Assembly (NCBI RefSeq): GCF_025336525.1
Contig: NZ_JAOCZP010000001.1
Coordinates: forward strand, 620,001-684,000
Direction of reading: 5' to 3'
DNA: 64,000 nt
DNA from: Chelativorans salis
GTDB lineage: Bacteria; Pseudomonadota; Alphaproteobacteria; Rhizobiales; Rhizobiaceae
Of this stretch, positions 27,320 to 37,614 are shown piece by piece (position 1 is the first letter of the stretch; every line of letters starts with the position of its first letter). The notes under the pieces are model-generated. The model was not told the DNA's origin. It saw nothing but the letters and a program-made list of their open reading frames with translations, and searched no databases. The position numbers and the translations under genes are program-made.

Positions 27320-28792
27320 ATGACGAGCCAGACGATACCAGTCGAGCCTTTCGATCTCGTGGTCTTCGGCGCCACCGGTGACCTGTCGGAGCGCAAACTC
27401 CTGCCGGCGCTCTATCAGCGCCAGCGCGCCGGACAGTTCTCTGGGCCGACGAGAATTATCGGTTCCTCGCGCTCCGAGCTCAGCGACGACCAGTTTCGCG
27501 CTTTCGCCAAGGAAGCGATCGACACGCATGTGGCGAAGGAGCATATCGACGAGGACGACCTCGCCCATTTTCTGGAGCGGCTTTTCTATGTGCCGTCCGA
27601 CGCCAAGTCGGGCAAGGGCTATGACAACCTCAAGAGGAAGATCGGCGATGGGGCAGAGGTGCGTGCCTTCTATCTCGCGGTGGCGCCGGGCATCTTCGGC
27701 GACATCGTCGACAAGATCGACCGGCACGGCCTCGCCACGCCGACCTCACGCATCATCGTGGAGAAGCCGATCGGCCGCAGCCTTGAGACGGCGCGAGAGG
27801 TGAACGAGACGATCGGCCGCGTCTTCGACGAGACGCGGGTGTTCCGCATCGACCACTATCTGGGCAAGGAGACGGTGCAGAACCTGATGGCGCTGCGCTT
27901 CGCCAACGCACTCTACGAGCCGTTGTGGAATTCCGCCCATATCGACCACGTGCAGATCACCGTGGCTGAATCGGTGGGGCTGGAGGGCCGTGCGGAGTAT
28001 TACGACAAGGCCGGTGCGCTGCGTGACATGGTGCAGAACCACATCCTGCAGCTCCTTTGCCTGATGGCGATGGAAGCGCCTGCTTCCATGGATGCGGATG
28101 CCGTGCGTGACGAGAAGCTGAAGGTGTTGAGGGCGCTCAAGCCGATCCATCCGTTCAACGCCGAGAAGCTGACCGTGCGCGGGCAGTATCGCTCCGGCGC
28201 CTCCGCGGGCGGGGCGGTGAAGGGGTATACGGACGAGCTGGCGAGCGGGGTGAGCAATACGGAGACGTTTGTCGCCGTCAAGGCCGAGATCGAGAACTGG
28301 CGCTGGGCGGGCGTTCCCTTCTATCTGCGTACGGGCAAGCGGCTGGCGGCGCGGGTCTCCGAGATCGTTATCGAGTTCAAGCCGATCCCGCACTCGATCT
28401 TCGGTGAGCAGGCTGGCCGCGTCTTTGCCAACCAGCTCGTCATCCGTCTGCAGCCGGACGAAGGCGTGAAGCAGTGGCTCATGATCAAGGATCCGGGGCC
28501 CGGCGGCATGCGGCTTAGGCATGTGCCGCTCGACATGAGTTTTGCCCAGGCCTTCGACGTGCGCAACCCGGATGCATATGAGCGGCTGATCATGGACGTG
28601 ATCCGCGGCAACCAGACGCTGTTCATGCGCCGCGACGAGGTGGAGGAGGCGTGGCGCTGGATCGATCCGATCGTGGCGGCCTGGGAGGAGCGCAGCCAGA
28701 ACGTCCAGGGGTATACCGCGGGAACGTGGGGACCGTCGGCGGCGATTGCGCTGATCGAGCGGGATGGCCGGACCTGGCACGAGAGCGTGTGA
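27320..28792 (+). CDS. zwf: Glucose-6-phosphate 1-dehydrogenase
   Basis: A 490-residue cytoplasmic enzyme that oxidises glucose 6-phosphate to 6-phosphogluconolactone with NAD(P)+. The start at 27320 has GGCGGA upstream and fits the family N terminus; ATG 27278 would add 14 atypical residues. The cofactor motif [16 protein letters not shown] is at residues 16-31 and the active-site signature RIDHYLGKE is near 180-188. It is the first gene of a zwf-pgl-edd operon, the usual Entner-Doudoroff arrangement in rhizobia. The pgl start is three bases beyond its stop. Confidence 0.96.
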   Translation: MTSQTIPVEPFDLVVFGATGDLSERKLLPALYQRQRAGQFSGPTRIIGSSRSELSDDQFRAFAKEAIDTHVAKEHIDEDDLAHFLERLFYVPSDAKSGKGYDNLKRKIGDGAEVRAFYLAVAPGIFGDIVDKIDRHGLATPTSRIIVEKPIGRSLETAREVNETIGRVFDETRVFRIDHYLGKETVQNLMALRFANALYEPLWNSAHIDHVQITVAESVGLEGRAEYYDKAGALRDMVQNHILQLLCLMAMEAPASMDADAVRDEKLKVLRALKPIHPFNAEKLTVRGQYRSGASAGGAVKGYTDELASGVSNTETFVAVKAEIENWRWAGVPFYLRTGKRLAARVSEIVIEFKPIPHSIFGEQAGRVFANQLVIRLQPDEGVKQWLMIKDPGPGGMRLRHVPLDMSFAQAFDVRNPDAYERLIMDVIRGNQTLFMRRDEVEEAWRWIDPIVAAWEERSQNVQGYTAGTWGPSAAIALIERDGRTWHESV

Positions 28793-28795
28793 GCC

Positions 28796-29512
28796 ATGAA
28801 GGCTGAATGGCAGGAGTTCGCTTCCGGGCAGAAGCTGGCCGACGCGCTGGCCGACACCGTGGCGGAACGTCTCGAAGGGGCGATCGCCGCGCGCGGCACG
28901 GCGGTGATCGCCGTTTCGGGCGGCAGCACGCCGCCGCCTTTCTTCAAGGCTCTGTCGCGCAGGAAGCTCAACTGGGCCAGGGTGACGGTGACGCTGGCGG
29001 ACGAACGGTTCGTGCCGTCACAATCCGGCCGCTCCAACGCGCGGCTGGTCACCCAGAACCTGTTGCAGAACGACGCGGCGCGGGCTGGCTTCATCGGCCT
29101 GTACCACAACCGCGAGGATGTCGAGGCGGCGGCCGAGATGGCCGACCGGGCGGTGGGAGCGCTTCCGCTGCCACTCGATGTCGCCGTGCTCGGCATGGGA
29201 ACGGACGGGCACACCGCCTCCTTCTTTCCCGATGCGGAGAACCTCGACGAGCTGCTCGACCCTGCGGGCGACCGCCATGTGCTGCCGGTGCACGCGCCGA
29301 GCGCGGTGGAGCCGCGGCTGACGCTTTCCATGCCGCTCATCTGCAATGCGCGGCTGGTGGCACTACATATCGAGGGTGCAGACAAGAGGAAGGTGCTGGA
29401 GGCAGCGCTTGCCCAGGATGAGGGGCCGATGCCGCCAATCCGCACCGTGCTGGAGAACGCCGTTTCGCCCGCGCACATCTACTGGGCCCCCAAAAAGGAC
29501 GCCAAGCCATGA
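28796..29512 (+). CDS. pgl: 6-phosphogluconolactonase
   Basis: A 238-residue cytoplasmic hydrolase of the DevB/SOL type that opens 6-phosphogluconolactone. Typical blocks are [17 protein letters not shown] (residues about 38-54), [10 protein letters not shown] (about 64-73), and [17 protein letters not shown] (about 136-152). The C terminus HIYWAP is also a family trait. It sits three bases after zwf and overlaps edd by four bases (ATGA), so the three steps are translated together. Confidence 0.95.
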   Translation: MKAEWQEFASGQKLADALADTVAERLEGAIAARGTAVIAVSGGSTPPPFFKALSRRKLNWARVTVTLADERFVPSQSGRSNARLVTQNLLQNDAARAGFIGLYHNREDVEAAAEMADRAVGALPLPLDVAVLGMGTDGHTASFFPDAENLDELLDPAGDRHVLPVHAPSAVEPRLTLSMPLICNARLVALHIEGADKRKVLEAALAQDEGPMPPIRTVLENAVSPAHIYWAPKKDAKP

Positions 29513-31326
29513 CCGCAAGACGAGAGATCGAAGCCGTCACAGCGCGCATCCGCGAGCGCTCGCGCGAGACCCGAGAGGCCTATCTCGCGCGGGTGGACGA
29601 GGCGGCGGCGAAGGGGCCGCACCGCACGGTGCTTTCCTGCGGGAACCTGGCGCATGGCTTTGCCGCCTGCGGACCGCAGGACAAGGCCGCCCTTGCCGGC
29701 GACGTGGTGCCCAATCTCGGCATCATCACCGCCTATAACGACATGCTGTCGGCGCATCAGCCCTATGAGCCCTATCCGCGGCTCATCAAGGAGGCCGCGC
29801 ACGAGGCGGGCGGCGTGGCGCAGGTGGCCGGCGGCGTACCGGCCATGTGCGACGGGGTCACCCAGGGGCAGCCGGGCATGGAGCTTTCGCTGTTCTCGCG
29901 CGATGTGATCGCGCTGGCGGCGGCCGTCGGCCTGTCGCACAACATGTTCGACGCCGCCGTCTTCCTCGGCATCTGCGACAAGATCGTGCCGGGGCTGGTG
30001 ACGGCCGCGCTCAGCTTCGGGCACCTGCCGGCGGTCTTCATTCCCGCCGGGCCGATGACCACCGGCCTGCCCAACGACGAGAAATCGAAGGTGCGGCAGC
30101 TCTTCGCTGAGGGTAAGGTGGGGCGCGAGGCGCTGCTGGAGGCGGAGGCCAAGTCCTATCACGGGCCGGGCACCTGCACCTTCTACGGCACGGCTAACTC
30201 CAACCAGATGCTGATGGAGATCATGGGCCTGCACACGCCTGGCTCCTCCTTCGTCAACCCGAACACGCCGTTGCGCGATGCGCTGACGAAGGAAGCGGCG
30301 CAGCGGGCGCTGGCGATAACCGCGCTCGGCAACGAGTTCACGCCCGCCGGCCGCATGATCGACGAGCGCTCCATCGTCAACGGCGTGGTGGGGCTCAATG
30401 CCACGGGCGGCTCCACCAACCACACGATCCACCTCATCGCCATCGCGGCGGCCGCCGGCATCAAGCTCACCTGGGCCGACATCGCCGAGATCTCGGCCAA
30501 TGTGCCGCTTCTGGCTCGCGTCTATCCGAACGGGCTTGCCGATGTGAACCACTTCCACGCCGCCGGCGGCATGGGCTTCCTGGTGCGCGAGCTGCTCGAT
30601 GCGGGGCTCCTCCACGAGGACGTGCAGACGATCTGGGGGCCGGGGCTGCGGCCCTATGCCGTCGAGGCGAAGCTTGGCGAGGACGGCACGGTGGCGCGCG
30701 AGCCGGCGCCGGCCAGAAGCGGCAACGAGAAGGTGCTGGCGCCGGTCGCCAAGGCCTTCCAGCCGACGGGCGGCATCCGCGTTCTCACAGGCAATCTCGG
30801 CCAGGCCATCATCAAGACCTCCGCCGTCAAGCCCGAGCACCGGGTGGTGGAGGCGCCGGCGATCGTGTTCACCGCGCAGGAGGAGCTGCAGGCGGCCTTC
30901 AAGGCGGGCGAGCTCGACGACCGCGACTTCATCGCCGTCATCCGCTACCAGGGGCCGAAGGCGAACGGCATGCCGGAACTGCACAAACTGACGCCTCTGC
31001 TCGGCGTGCTGCAGGACCGGGGCCGCCGCGTGGCACTGGTGACCGACGGGCGCATGTCTGGCGCCTCCGGCAAGGTGCCGGCGGCCATCCACGTGACGCC
31101 CGAGGCGCTCGACGGCGGGGCGATCGGCAAGGTGCGCGACGGCGACATGGTGCGGCTTGACGCCGAGGCGGGCACGCTGGAGATCCTGGTGGAGGCGGAG
31201 GAGCTTGCAGGGCGGGAGATCGAGCCGGTGGACCTTACCCACCGTCATTACGGCATGGGCCGCGAGCTCTTCGCCGGCTTTCGCGCGCTTGCCTCGCGGG
31301 CCGACCAGGGGGCGGCGGTTTTTTAA
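29509..31326 (+). CDS. edd: 6-phosphogluconate dehydratase
   Basis: A 605-residue iron-sulfur dehydratase of the IlvD/Edd family that turns 6-phosphogluconate into KDPG, the key Entner-Doudoroff step. Cluster-binding and family motifs include the Cys in [32 protein letters not shown] and [31 protein letters not shown] lies near the C terminus, as in all IlvD/Edd proteins. The aldolase gene eda is not in this window. The operon appears to end here; a long gene-free palindromic region follows. Confidence 0.95.
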   Translation: MTARREIEAVTARIRERSRETREAYLARVDEAAAKGPHRTVLSCGNLAHGFAACGPQDKAALAGDVVPNLGIITAYNDMLSAHQPYEPYPRLIKEAAHEAGGVAQVAGGVPAMCDGVTQGQPGMELSLFSRDVIALAAAVGLSHNMFDAAVFLGICDKIVPGLVTAALSFGHLPAVFIPAGPMTTGLPNDEKSKVRQLFAEGKVGREALLEAEAKSYHGPGTCTFYGTANSNQMLMEIMGLHTPGSSFVNPNTPLRDALTKEAAQRALAITALGNEFTPAGRMIDERSIVNGVVGLNATGGSTNHTIHLIAIAAAAGIKLTWADIAEISANVPLLARVYPNGLADVNHFHAAGGMGFLVRELLDAGLLHEDVQTIWGPGLRPYAVEAKLGEDGTVAREPAPARSGNEKVLAPVAKAFQPTGGIRVLTGNLGQAIIKTSAVKPEHRVVEAPAIVFTAQEELQAAFKAGELDDRDFIAVIRYQGPKANGMPELHKLTPLLGVLQDRGRRVALVTDGRMSGASGKVPAAIHVTPEALDGGAIGKVRDGDMVRLDAEAGTLEILVEAEELAGREIEPVDLTHRHYGMGRELFAGFRALASRADQGAAVF

Positions 31327-32434
31327 AGAACCGCGTCGCCGCCGGCGGGACAGTGAGCTGAGCCCACGCGTCTTCGTTGCCGCGCTTCCTTTTCGAAGCC
31401 GGGCTATGTCAAAGAACGTGGGAAGCGGGGCGCGTTGTCCGAGCCACTCAGTTTATTTTTTAAGGCGCGTCCAACGCGCCCCGCCGGAGTCTGTCCCGAC
31501 GGTCGGCCGGTCACTCGGCCTCCCCGCCCTTCCCGGCTGCACCCAATTGGGGGCTTAGCCGGGCCGGACGAGAAGCCCTGGCGGCTTCTCCGCAATGCCA
31601 GCAACGCTGTCACCCAGCGCTCCCGGCACCGCCGGCCTGTCGCGGGCCCTCAGGCCTCCGGGTACCGAGCCCGAAGGGGGAGGTTTCCGCCGCTCTCCCT
31701 GATCCCCGGTCCGGACCCGGTTCCCGCGAGAGCGATGGGGAGGATTGTAAGGGGCGTTCGGGCAGGGGGGAGTATTTTCCTGCGAGAAAAGTTGGAGAAA
31801 TTATTCGGAAGCCAGGGAAAACAATGGGTTGGTGGGGAAGAAAGATTTTTTGTCGCCACATTTTATCCCCGCGCAGGCGAGGCATCGCCGGCTGAGGTGA
31901 AGGGCGCCCGCCGCCTTTCCAACGCGCGTCATCCCACCCGCGCGCGGTGGGGTGGGGGATGACGCCCTGAGGGGGCGCCACGACCCGTCCACTGAAACCG
32001 AAGGGCGAGGGTGGAGCGAGGTGGGTTGGCGGATTCTGACCGTCGGATTTATCCCCCGTTTGGAGATTGGCGCCGGTTCTCCCTCACCGACCCCGCTGCG
32101 CGGCCCACCTCTCCCCCATCGAAGATAGGGGAGCGGAGTGGCGCTCGGCATCGCGGCCGGCGAGTCCTCGCCCCCACAAGGTGGGGGAGAGGTGGGCCGC
32201 GAAGCGGGTCGGTGAAGGGATAGTGGCGCTGGCCGTGAGGACGGGCGCTGCGCCTGTGCGGGCGTATGGGGTTAGTTGGCGCCGCGTTGGACGATCAGGC
32301 CTGCCGTGTTCTGGCCGAAGCGCTTGACATGCGGCGCGCGGGGCGCAAGAAATTATACATGGGGATCGCGATCTCCCCACGAGGCGCCAGCCCAAGAATC
32401 GCGTCCACGAACCCGTTAAACGGAAGGACGCGTC
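31327..32434. other. Gene-free, palindrome-rich intergenic region
   Basis: About 1.1 kb with no frame that has a ribosome-binding site or a recognisable product; the ORFs here are GC-rich shadows of repeats. An 11-bp inverted repeat GGGGCGCGTTG (31427-31437 and 31472-31482) encloses TTTATTTTTT, which could terminate the edd operon. Further on lies a large inverted repeat, listed separately. The stretch 31800-31870 is notably A/T-rich compared with its surroundings. The rest resembles the mosaic intergenic palindromes of rhizobia. Confidence 0.6.
32081..32219. repeat. Long inverted repeat, about 37-bp arms (intergenic mosaic element)
   Basis: The left arm 32081-32117 and right arm 32183-32219 are inverted copies with a few mismatches (core GCGGCCCACCTCTCCCCC on the left, its complement on the right). 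They enclose about 65 bp that holds the inner hairpin CCCCCACAAGGTGGGGG. The layout matches RIME-type intergenic mosaic elements of rhizobia. A shorter motif, CTCCCCCACAAGG, recurs in the element at 37.6 kb. Confidence 0.75.
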
Positions 32435-33259
32435 ATGCCCTCTCCTACCACTATCTCCATCGACAAACTTTCCCGCCTGATCGGCACGCCCAACTGCCCT
32501 GCCCTGATCGATGTCCGCAACGAGGAAGACTTTTCCGGCGACCCGCGGCTGATACCCGGCTCGGTCCGCCGGCCGCATGAGGAGGCGCGCGACTGGGGCC
32601 CTGCGGTCGAAGGGCGCTCCGCGGTCGTCATCTGCCACAGCGGCAAGAAGCTCAGCGAGGGGGCGGCCGCCTGGCTTCGCCATCAGGGGATCGCCGCCGA
32701 ATCGCTGGAGGGCGGCTTCGAGGCCTGGCTGGATGCAGGGTTGCCGGCTGTGCCGGCGGAGCGACTGCCAGGGGAGTTCGCCGGGGGCGGAACGGTCTGG
32801 GTCACCCGGGCGCGGCCCAAGATCGACCGCATCGCCTGTCCCTGGCTTATCCGGCGCTTCGTCGACCCTCAAGCCGTCTTCCTGTTCGTCGCCCCGCAGG
32901 AGGTGATTGCCGTGGGCGAGCGGTTCGATGCCGTTCCCTTCGATGTCGAGGACGTTTTCTGGAGCCACCGCGGGGAGCTTTGCACCTTCGACGTCATGGT
33001 CGAGGAGTTCGGCCTGACGACGGAACCGCTACTGAGGCTCGCGGCGATTATCCGCGGCGCCGACACAGCACGGCTCGACCTCGCCCCGGAAGCCCCCGGT
33101 CTGCTCGCCGCCTCACTTGGGCTGTCGCGCATGTTCGCCGACGATCTGCAACAGCTCGAAGCCGGCATGGTGCTCTACGATGCCTTTTACCGCTGGTGCC
33201 GCGATGCCACGGACGAAACCCACAACTGGCCCTCGGCCAAACCCAGGCAAACGAGATGA
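32435..33259 (+). CDS. Rhodanese-ChrB fusion, chromate resistance
   Basis: A 274-residue cytoplasmic protein. Residues about 5-105 are a rhodanese-like domain with the active-site loop CHSGKK (Cys near 70). Residues about 120-265 match the ChrB C-terminal domain (VTRARPKIDRIACPWLIRRFVDP, then MFADDLQQLEAGMVLYDAFYRWCRDATDETHNW). ChrB proteins regulate or assist chromate resistance; here the usual N-terminal domain is replaced by rhodanese. The stop overlaps the ATG of chrA (ATGA), so the two are coupled. A degraded relative of the ChrB part lies at 63 kb. Confidence 0.85.
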   Translation: MPSPTTISIDKLSRLIGTPNCPALIDVRNEEDFSGDPRLIPGSVRRPHEEARDWGPAVEGRSAVVICHSGKKLSEGAAAWLRHQGIAAESLEGGFEAWLDAGLPAVPAERLPGEFAGGGTVWVTRARPKIDRIACPWLIRRFVDPQAVFLFVAPQEVIAVGERFDAVPFDVEDVFWSHRGELCTFDVMVEEFGLTTEPLLRLAAIIRGADTARLDLAPEAPGLLAASLGLSRMFADDLQQLEAGMVLYDAFYRWCRDATDETHNWPSAKPRQTR

Positions 33260-34659
33260 ACGAACAGCTTTCCGATGTCCCCGCATATCGGAACATGCCG
33301 GCAGACGGGCACGGCATCCCGTTTGCAGAAGGATTGAAAGTCTGGCTGCGAGTGGCGGCTCTAAGCTTCGGCGGGCCTGCTGGGCAGATCGCGGTCATGC
33401 ACCGGATCATCGTCGAGGAGAAACGCTGGATCGGCGAGAACCGCTTTCTCCACGCGCTCAACTACTGCATGCTGCTTCCTGGGCCAGAGGCGCAGCAGCT
33501 CGCCATCTATATCGGCTGGCTGCTACACCGGACGGCAGGTGGCGTCATCGCCGGCACGCTCTTCGTGCTCCCGGGTTTCCTGTCCATCCTAGCGCTCAGT
33601 TACATCTACGCAGCCTTCGGCAATATTCGTATCGTTGAGGGCCTGTTCTTCGGGCTCAAGGCAGCGGTGCTCGCCATCGTACTCCACGCCGTGGTGCGTA
33701 TCGGCAGGCGGGCGCTGAAGAACCGAGCAATGATCGCTATTGCGGTCGCCGCCTTCATTGCCATCTTTTTCTTCGATGTGCCGTTTCCGCTCATTATCCT
33801 GTCCGCCGCGCTGATCGGCTTTTTTGGGGGGCGGATGGGCTCGCCACGGTTCCAGATCGGCGGCGGCCACGGTAAGACATCAAAAGATGTCCTATCCGAT
33901 GCGGATTCTGCGCTGGGCAAGGGGGTGCCAGCCCACGCGCGACCCAATGTCGCCTGGTCGCTCCAGGTCTCGGCTATCCTCCTTGCCCTGTGGCTGGTGC
34001 CGGTGACGACCATCATCGCCGTGCTCGGCATGGGCAACGTGTTCAGCCAGATTGCTCTTTTCTTCAGTCAGATGGCCGTGGTGACTTTCGGCGGCGCCTA
34101 TGCGGTGCTCGCTTATGTGGCGCAGGAGGCTGTGCAGCACTATGGCTGGCTTCAGCCCGGCGAGATGCTGGATGGCCTTGGCATGGCGGAAACGACGCCG
34201 GGGCCGCTCATCCAGGTCGTCCAGTTCGTCGGCTTCATTGGTGCCTATCGCGACCCCGGCGCGCTCAACCCCATGATGGCGGCCACCCTTGCAGCGGTTC
34301 TCACGACCTGGGTGACCTTCGTGCCGTGTTTTCTGTGGATCTTTCTCGGCGCGCCCTTCATCGAGACGCTGCGCGACAATCGGGCCATGACGGGTGCCAT
34401 GTCGGCCATCACGGCCGCCGTCGTGGGCGTCGTCATGAACCTTGCCGTCTGGTTCGCACTCCATGCGATCTTTCGCGACGTGTCGCCCTGGAGCGGCTAC
34501 GGGCTGGTGGTGGAGGTGCCGGTCTGGTCGAGCGTGAGCCTTCCCGCGCTGGTGCTCACGACGGCCGCCGTTTTTGCCATCTTCCGGCTCGGCGTTCCCT
34601 TGATCGCGGTGCTGCTCCTGTCGGCGCTCGCCGGACTTGTCTGGACGGCTATGGCGTGA
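33256..34659 (+). CDS. chrA: Chromate transporter, long-chain type
   Basis: A 467-residue inner-membrane efflux protein with two homologous CHR domains. The first begins FGGPAGQIAVMHRIIVEEKRW (near residue 37) with LLPGPEAQQLAIY. The second begins VTFGGAYAVLAYVAQEAV with MAETTPGPLIQVVQFVGFIGA. The start at 33256 overlaps the stop of the ChrB-fusion gene; the longer frame from 32980 reads through that gene and is rejected. ChrA expels chromate using the proton-motive force. The C-terminal half carries five or six further membrane helices. Confidence 0.92.
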   Translation: MNEQLSDVPAYRNMPADGHGIPFAEGLKVWLRVAALSFGGPAGQIAVMHRIIVEEKRWIGENRFLHALNYCMLLPGPEAQQLAIYIGWLLHRTAGGVIAGTLFVLPGFLSILALSYIYAAFGNIRIVEGLFFGLKAAVLAIVLHAVVRIGRRALKNRAMIAIAVAAFIAIFFFDVPFPLIILSAALIGFFGGRMGSPRFQIGGGHGKTSKDVLSDADSALGKGVPAHARPNVAWSLQVSAILLALWLVPVTTIIAVLGMGNVFSQIALFFSQMAVVTFGGAYAVLAYVAQEAVQHYGWLQPGEMLDGLGMAETTPGPLIQVVQFVGFIGAYRDPGALNPMMAATLAAVLTTWVTFVPCFLWIFLGAPFIETLRDNRAMTGAMSAITAAVVGVVMNLAVWFALHAIFRDVSPWSGYGLVVEVPVWSSVSLPALVLTTAAVFAIFRLGVPLIAVLLLSALAGLVWTAMA

Positions 34660-34666
34660 GGGCGCC

Positions 34667-35629
34667 TCAATACGTCGTCCGTCTCTCGTCGCTCGGGGGC
34701 CTGCCGAATTGCAGGCGGTAGCTTTGGGCGAAGTAGGAGTGGGAGGTGAAGCCGGTGGCGATGGCGACGTCTAGGATGGACATGTTGGTCTGACGCAGGA
34801 GCTCGCGGGCGCGCTCCAGGCGCAGGCGCATGTAGTAGCGGCCGGGGGTCTGGCCCAGGTGGCGCAGGAAGAGGCGCTCGACCTGGCGGACGGAGAGGCC
34901 GGCGGACTGGGCGAGCTCCACGGCCGAATAGGGCTCGTCGAGGCTCTCGGCCATCAGGGCGACGATCTTCTGCAGCTTTTCGGACTTGCCGGCGAGGTCG
35001 CGCTCGGGGCCGATACGCTGGCGGTCGATGGGGGAGCGGATGCGCTCGTGCTGGAACTGGTTGGCGACCTCGTTGACGACGCCGTTGCCGAAATCGGCGC
35101 GGACGATCTCCAGCATCAGGTCTATGGAGGTGGTGACGCCGGCGCAGGTGTAGCGCTTGCGGTCGATCTCGTAGACGTTGCCGGTGCACTCGATCTCGGG
35201 GAAGCGCTCCTTGAAGCCGGCGCGATTTTCCCAGTGGATGGTGCAGCGGTGGCCTTCGAGCTGGCCGGCCTCGGCGAGGAGAAGCGAGCCGGCAGCGATG
35301 GCGCCCAGTGCCCGGCCCTGGCGGCCCCAGGCGCGCAGTGCCGCCAGAACCTTGCTCTTGCCGGGAAACTCGGTGGCGAGGCCAACGCAGACGAAGAGGA
35401 TGTCGGCTTTCGGCAGGTCGGCAATGGCGTAGTCGACCTTGATGGGCAGGCCGTTGGAGGCCATGACTGCATCGCCGTCGGCCGAGACGGTGATCCAGCG
35501 ATAGAAATCGCGGTCGAGCAGGCGATTGGCCGAGCGGAAGGTATCGATCGCCGCGGCGAGCGAAAACATGGAGAACCTGTCGACCAGCAGGAATGCGAAC
35601 TGCCGGCCCTCCGCCGTGCCCTCGGTCAT
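34667..35629 (-). CDS. GlxA-family AraC-type transcriptional regulator
   Basis: A 320-residue regulator from the internal ATG at 35629; a 334-residue version from 35671 is possible, and neither has a strong ribosome-binding site. Residues about 10-185 form a DJ-1/PfpI-like sensing domain, with CAGVTTSIDLMLEIV in the usual place. The C terminus has two AraC helix-turn-helix motifs (SAVELAQSAGLSVRQVERLF and ILDVAIATGFTSHSYFAQSYRLQFG). Members of this family control use of choline, carnitine, glycine betaine or arginine. The ligand here is unknown. The gene converges on chrA and is followed upstream by folD on the same strand. Confidence 0.88.
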   Translation of the reverse strand: MTEGTAEGRQFAFLLVDRFSMFSLAAAIDTFRSANRLLDRDFYRWITVSADGDAVMASNGLPIKVDYAIADLPKADILFVCVGLATEFPGKSKVLAALRAWGRQGRALGAIAAGSLLLAEAGQLEGHRCTIHWENRAGFKERFPEIECTGNVYEIDRKRYTCAGVTTSIDLMLEIVRADFGNGVVNEVANQFQHERIRSPIDRQRIGPERDLAGKSEKLQKIVALMAESLDEPYSAVELAQSAGLSVRQVERLFLRHLGQTPGRYYMRLRLERARELLRQTNMSILDVAIATGFTSHSYFAQSYRLQFGRPPSDERRTTY

Positions 35630-35687
35630 GGCCGGGCTTTCTACAGGATATGACGGAGTGCGGAAAGCCATGCCGGGGGATGGGCGG

Positions 35688-36584
35688 TCAGAAGACGGGC
35701 GGCTTGTGCCCGGCTGCGCGGCAGGCGGAGACGAGCGTATTGGCCATCAGCATGGCGATGGTCATGGGGCCGACGCCGCCAGGGACCGGGGTGATGGCGC
35801 CGGCCACCTTTTCCGCCTCCTCGAAGGCGACGTCGCCGACGAGGCGCGTCTTGCCCTCGCCGCGCTCCGGGGCGGGGATGCGGTTGATGCCGACGTCGAT
35901 GACGGTGGCGCCGGGCTTGACCCAGTCGCCCTTGACCATCCCGGGCCGGCCGACGGCGGCGACGAGGATGTCTGCCGTGCGGGCGAGCGCGGGGAGGTCT
36001 TTCGTGCGGCTGTGGGCGATGGTGACGGTGGCGTTGGCGGCCAGAAGCAGGTTGGCCATCGGCTTGCCGACGATGTTTGAGCGGCCGACGACGACGGCGG
36101 AAAGGCCGGACAGGTCCTTGCCGCGCAGGCGCTCGAGGAGGAGCATGGAGCCGGCGGGGGTGCAGGGGACGAAGGCGGTGGCGAGTTCGCCGGTGCCGAG
36201 CTTGCCGACGTTTATGAAGTGGAAGCCGTCGACGTCCTTTTCGGGGGCGATGGTCTGGATGATGCGGCCGGCGTCGACGTGGTCCGGCAGGGGGAGCTGG
36301 ACCAGGATGCCGTGGATTGAGGGATCGTTGTTGAGCGCCTCGACGAGGGCGACTAGATCTTGCGGTGGCGTGTCGGCGGGGAGCGTGTGCTGGACGGAAT
36401 GGAAGCCGCACTCCTTGGCCTTCTTCGACTTGGAGGCGACATAGACCTGGCTTGCCGGATCCTCGCCGACGATGACGACGGCGAGGCCCGGCGTCGTGCC
36501 GGCGGCGATGAGTTCGGCCGCCTCTGCCGTCACCTTCTCCACCACCTCGGCGGCCACCGCCTTGCCGTCGATTATCTCTGCCAT
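35688..36584 (-). CDS. folD: Bifunctional methylenetetrahydrofolate dehydrogenase/cyclohydrolase
   Basis: A 298-residue cytoplasmic enzyme of one-carbon metabolism that interconverts 5,10-methylene-THF and 10-formyl-THF. The start at 36584 follows GGGAGGG and gives the family's normal length. Signatures are [14 protein letters not shown] (catalytic lysine near residue 55), [12 protein letters not shown], the NADP-binding [14 protein letters not shown] near 165, and the C-terminal [15 protein letters not shown]. It appears monocistronic, divergent from proC. Confidence 0.95.
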   Translation of the reverse strand: MAEIIDGKAVAAEVVEKVTAEAAELIAAGTTPGLAVVIVGEDPASQVYVASKSKKAKECGFHSVQHTLPADTPPQDLVALVEALNNDPSIHGILVQLPLPDHVDAGRIIQTIAPEKDVDGFHFINVGKLGTGELATAFVPCTPAGSMLLLERLRGKDLSGLSAVVVGRSNIVGKPMANLLLAANATVTIAHSRTKDLPALARTADILVAAVGRPGMVKGDWVKPGATVIDVGINRIPAPERGEGKTRLVGDVAFEEAEKVAGAITPVPGGVGPMTIAMLMANTLVSACRAAGHKPPVF

Positions 36585-36757
36585 GAAACACCCTCCCGGT
36601 TCCGGTTTTGCCGATCTCCCGCATATGCGGCAATGGCGGCGCGCGCAATCCCGCACATGCGCCGCCTTTTGACGCAATCGCGAATGCTGGCGGGCTGACG
36701 GCGGTTGCGCCCAACGGCTGCGAGCGCGTATTGCTGGAGCGAGAATAGGAGGCGTTC

Positions 36758-37558
36758 ATGGGCAGGAAGGTTGTTCTCGTCGGCTGCGGCAATATGGGCT
36801 ACGCCATGCTGAAAGGGTGGCTGTCGGCCGGCAAGCTGGCGGCGGGCGATGTCACGGTGGTGGAGCCGAATGAGGGGCTGCGGGCGCGGGCGGCCGCGCA
36901 TGGCGTGGTGGTGACGGCGGATGCGGGGGAGCTTGCGGCGGCCGATCTCGTGGTCTTCGCGGTGAAGCCGCAGGTGATCCGCGACGTGGTGCCGGCGTAT
37001 CGGAGGCTCGAGGACGCGACCTATCTGAGCGTTGCCGCAGGGACGGGCGTGGCCACTTTCGAGGAACTGCTTGGCCGCGAGGCGGCGGTCATGCGCTGCA
37101 TGCCCAACACGCCGGCGGCCATCGGCAAGGGCATGATGGTGGTCTTCGCCAACCGCAATGTGGGCGCTGAGACGAAGGCGTTCGTGGAGGGGCTTTTGGC
37201 GGCCAGCGGCGCCGTCGCGACGATTGACGACGAGGCGCTGATGGACGCGGTGACGGCGGTCTCGGGCTCGGGGCCGGCCTATGTGTTCCACTTCATCGAA
37301 TGCCTGGCGGCGGCGGGCGAGAAGGCAGGGCTGCCGGCCGAAACCGCCAAGCTGCTTGCCATGCAGACGGTCTACGGGGCGGCGTGCCTTGCCAAGGAAA
37401 GCGGCGAGGAGCCGGGGACGCTGCGCGAGCAGGTGACGAGCCCGGGCGGGACGACGGCGGCAGCACTCGGCGTGCTGATGGGGGAGGAGCGGCTGGCGGA
37501 GCTGGTGGGGGAAGCGGTGGAGGCGGCGAAGCGGCGGTCGGTAGAATTGGGGGAGTGA
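36758..37558 (+). CDS. proC: Pyrroline-5-carboxylate reductase
   Basis: A 266-residue cytoplasmic enzyme that reduces pyrroline-5-carboxylate to proline with NAD(P)H. The N-terminal cofactor motif is VLVGCGNMGYAMLKGWL, the middle has MRCMPNTPAAIGKGM, and the C-terminal signature LREQVTSPGGTTAAALGVL is diagnostic. A good TAGGAGG site precedes the ATG. It is monocistronic; a palindromic mosaic element follows at once and could act as terminator. Confidence 0.95.
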   Translation: MGRKVVLVGCGNMGYAMLKGWLSAGKLAAGDVTVVEPNEGLRARAAAHGVVVTADAGELAAADLVVFAVKPQVIRDVVPAYRRLEDATYLSVAAGTGVATFEELLGREAAVMRCMPNTPAAIGKGMMVVFANRNVGAETKAFVEGLLAASGAVATIDDEALMDAVTAVSGSGPAYVFHFIECLAAAGEKAGLPAETAKLLAMQTVYGAACLAKESGEEPGTLREQVTSPGGTTAAALGVLMGEERLAELVGEAVEAAKRRSVELGE

Positions 37559-37614
37559 AGCGTCTCGGCTGGTGCTGGAGTGTTGCTCCGCGTGGAGGTC
37601 AGGGCCGGTGCCCT

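Noticed and set aside
31404-32200. Several 60-175-codon ORFs in the gap after edd
   Set aside because: They are Pro/Arg/Gly-rich frames over palindromic repeats, with no ribosome-binding site or family resemblance.
32081-32219. Possible CRISPR array
   Set aside because: There are only two inverted, not direct, long repeats with no regular spacers, which fits a palindromic mosaic element.
32980-34659. A 559-residue chromate transporter starting at 32980
   Set aside because: The extra 92 codons lie inside the ChrB-fusion gene in another frame. ATG 33256 overlaps the chrB stop and starts the family-typical protein.
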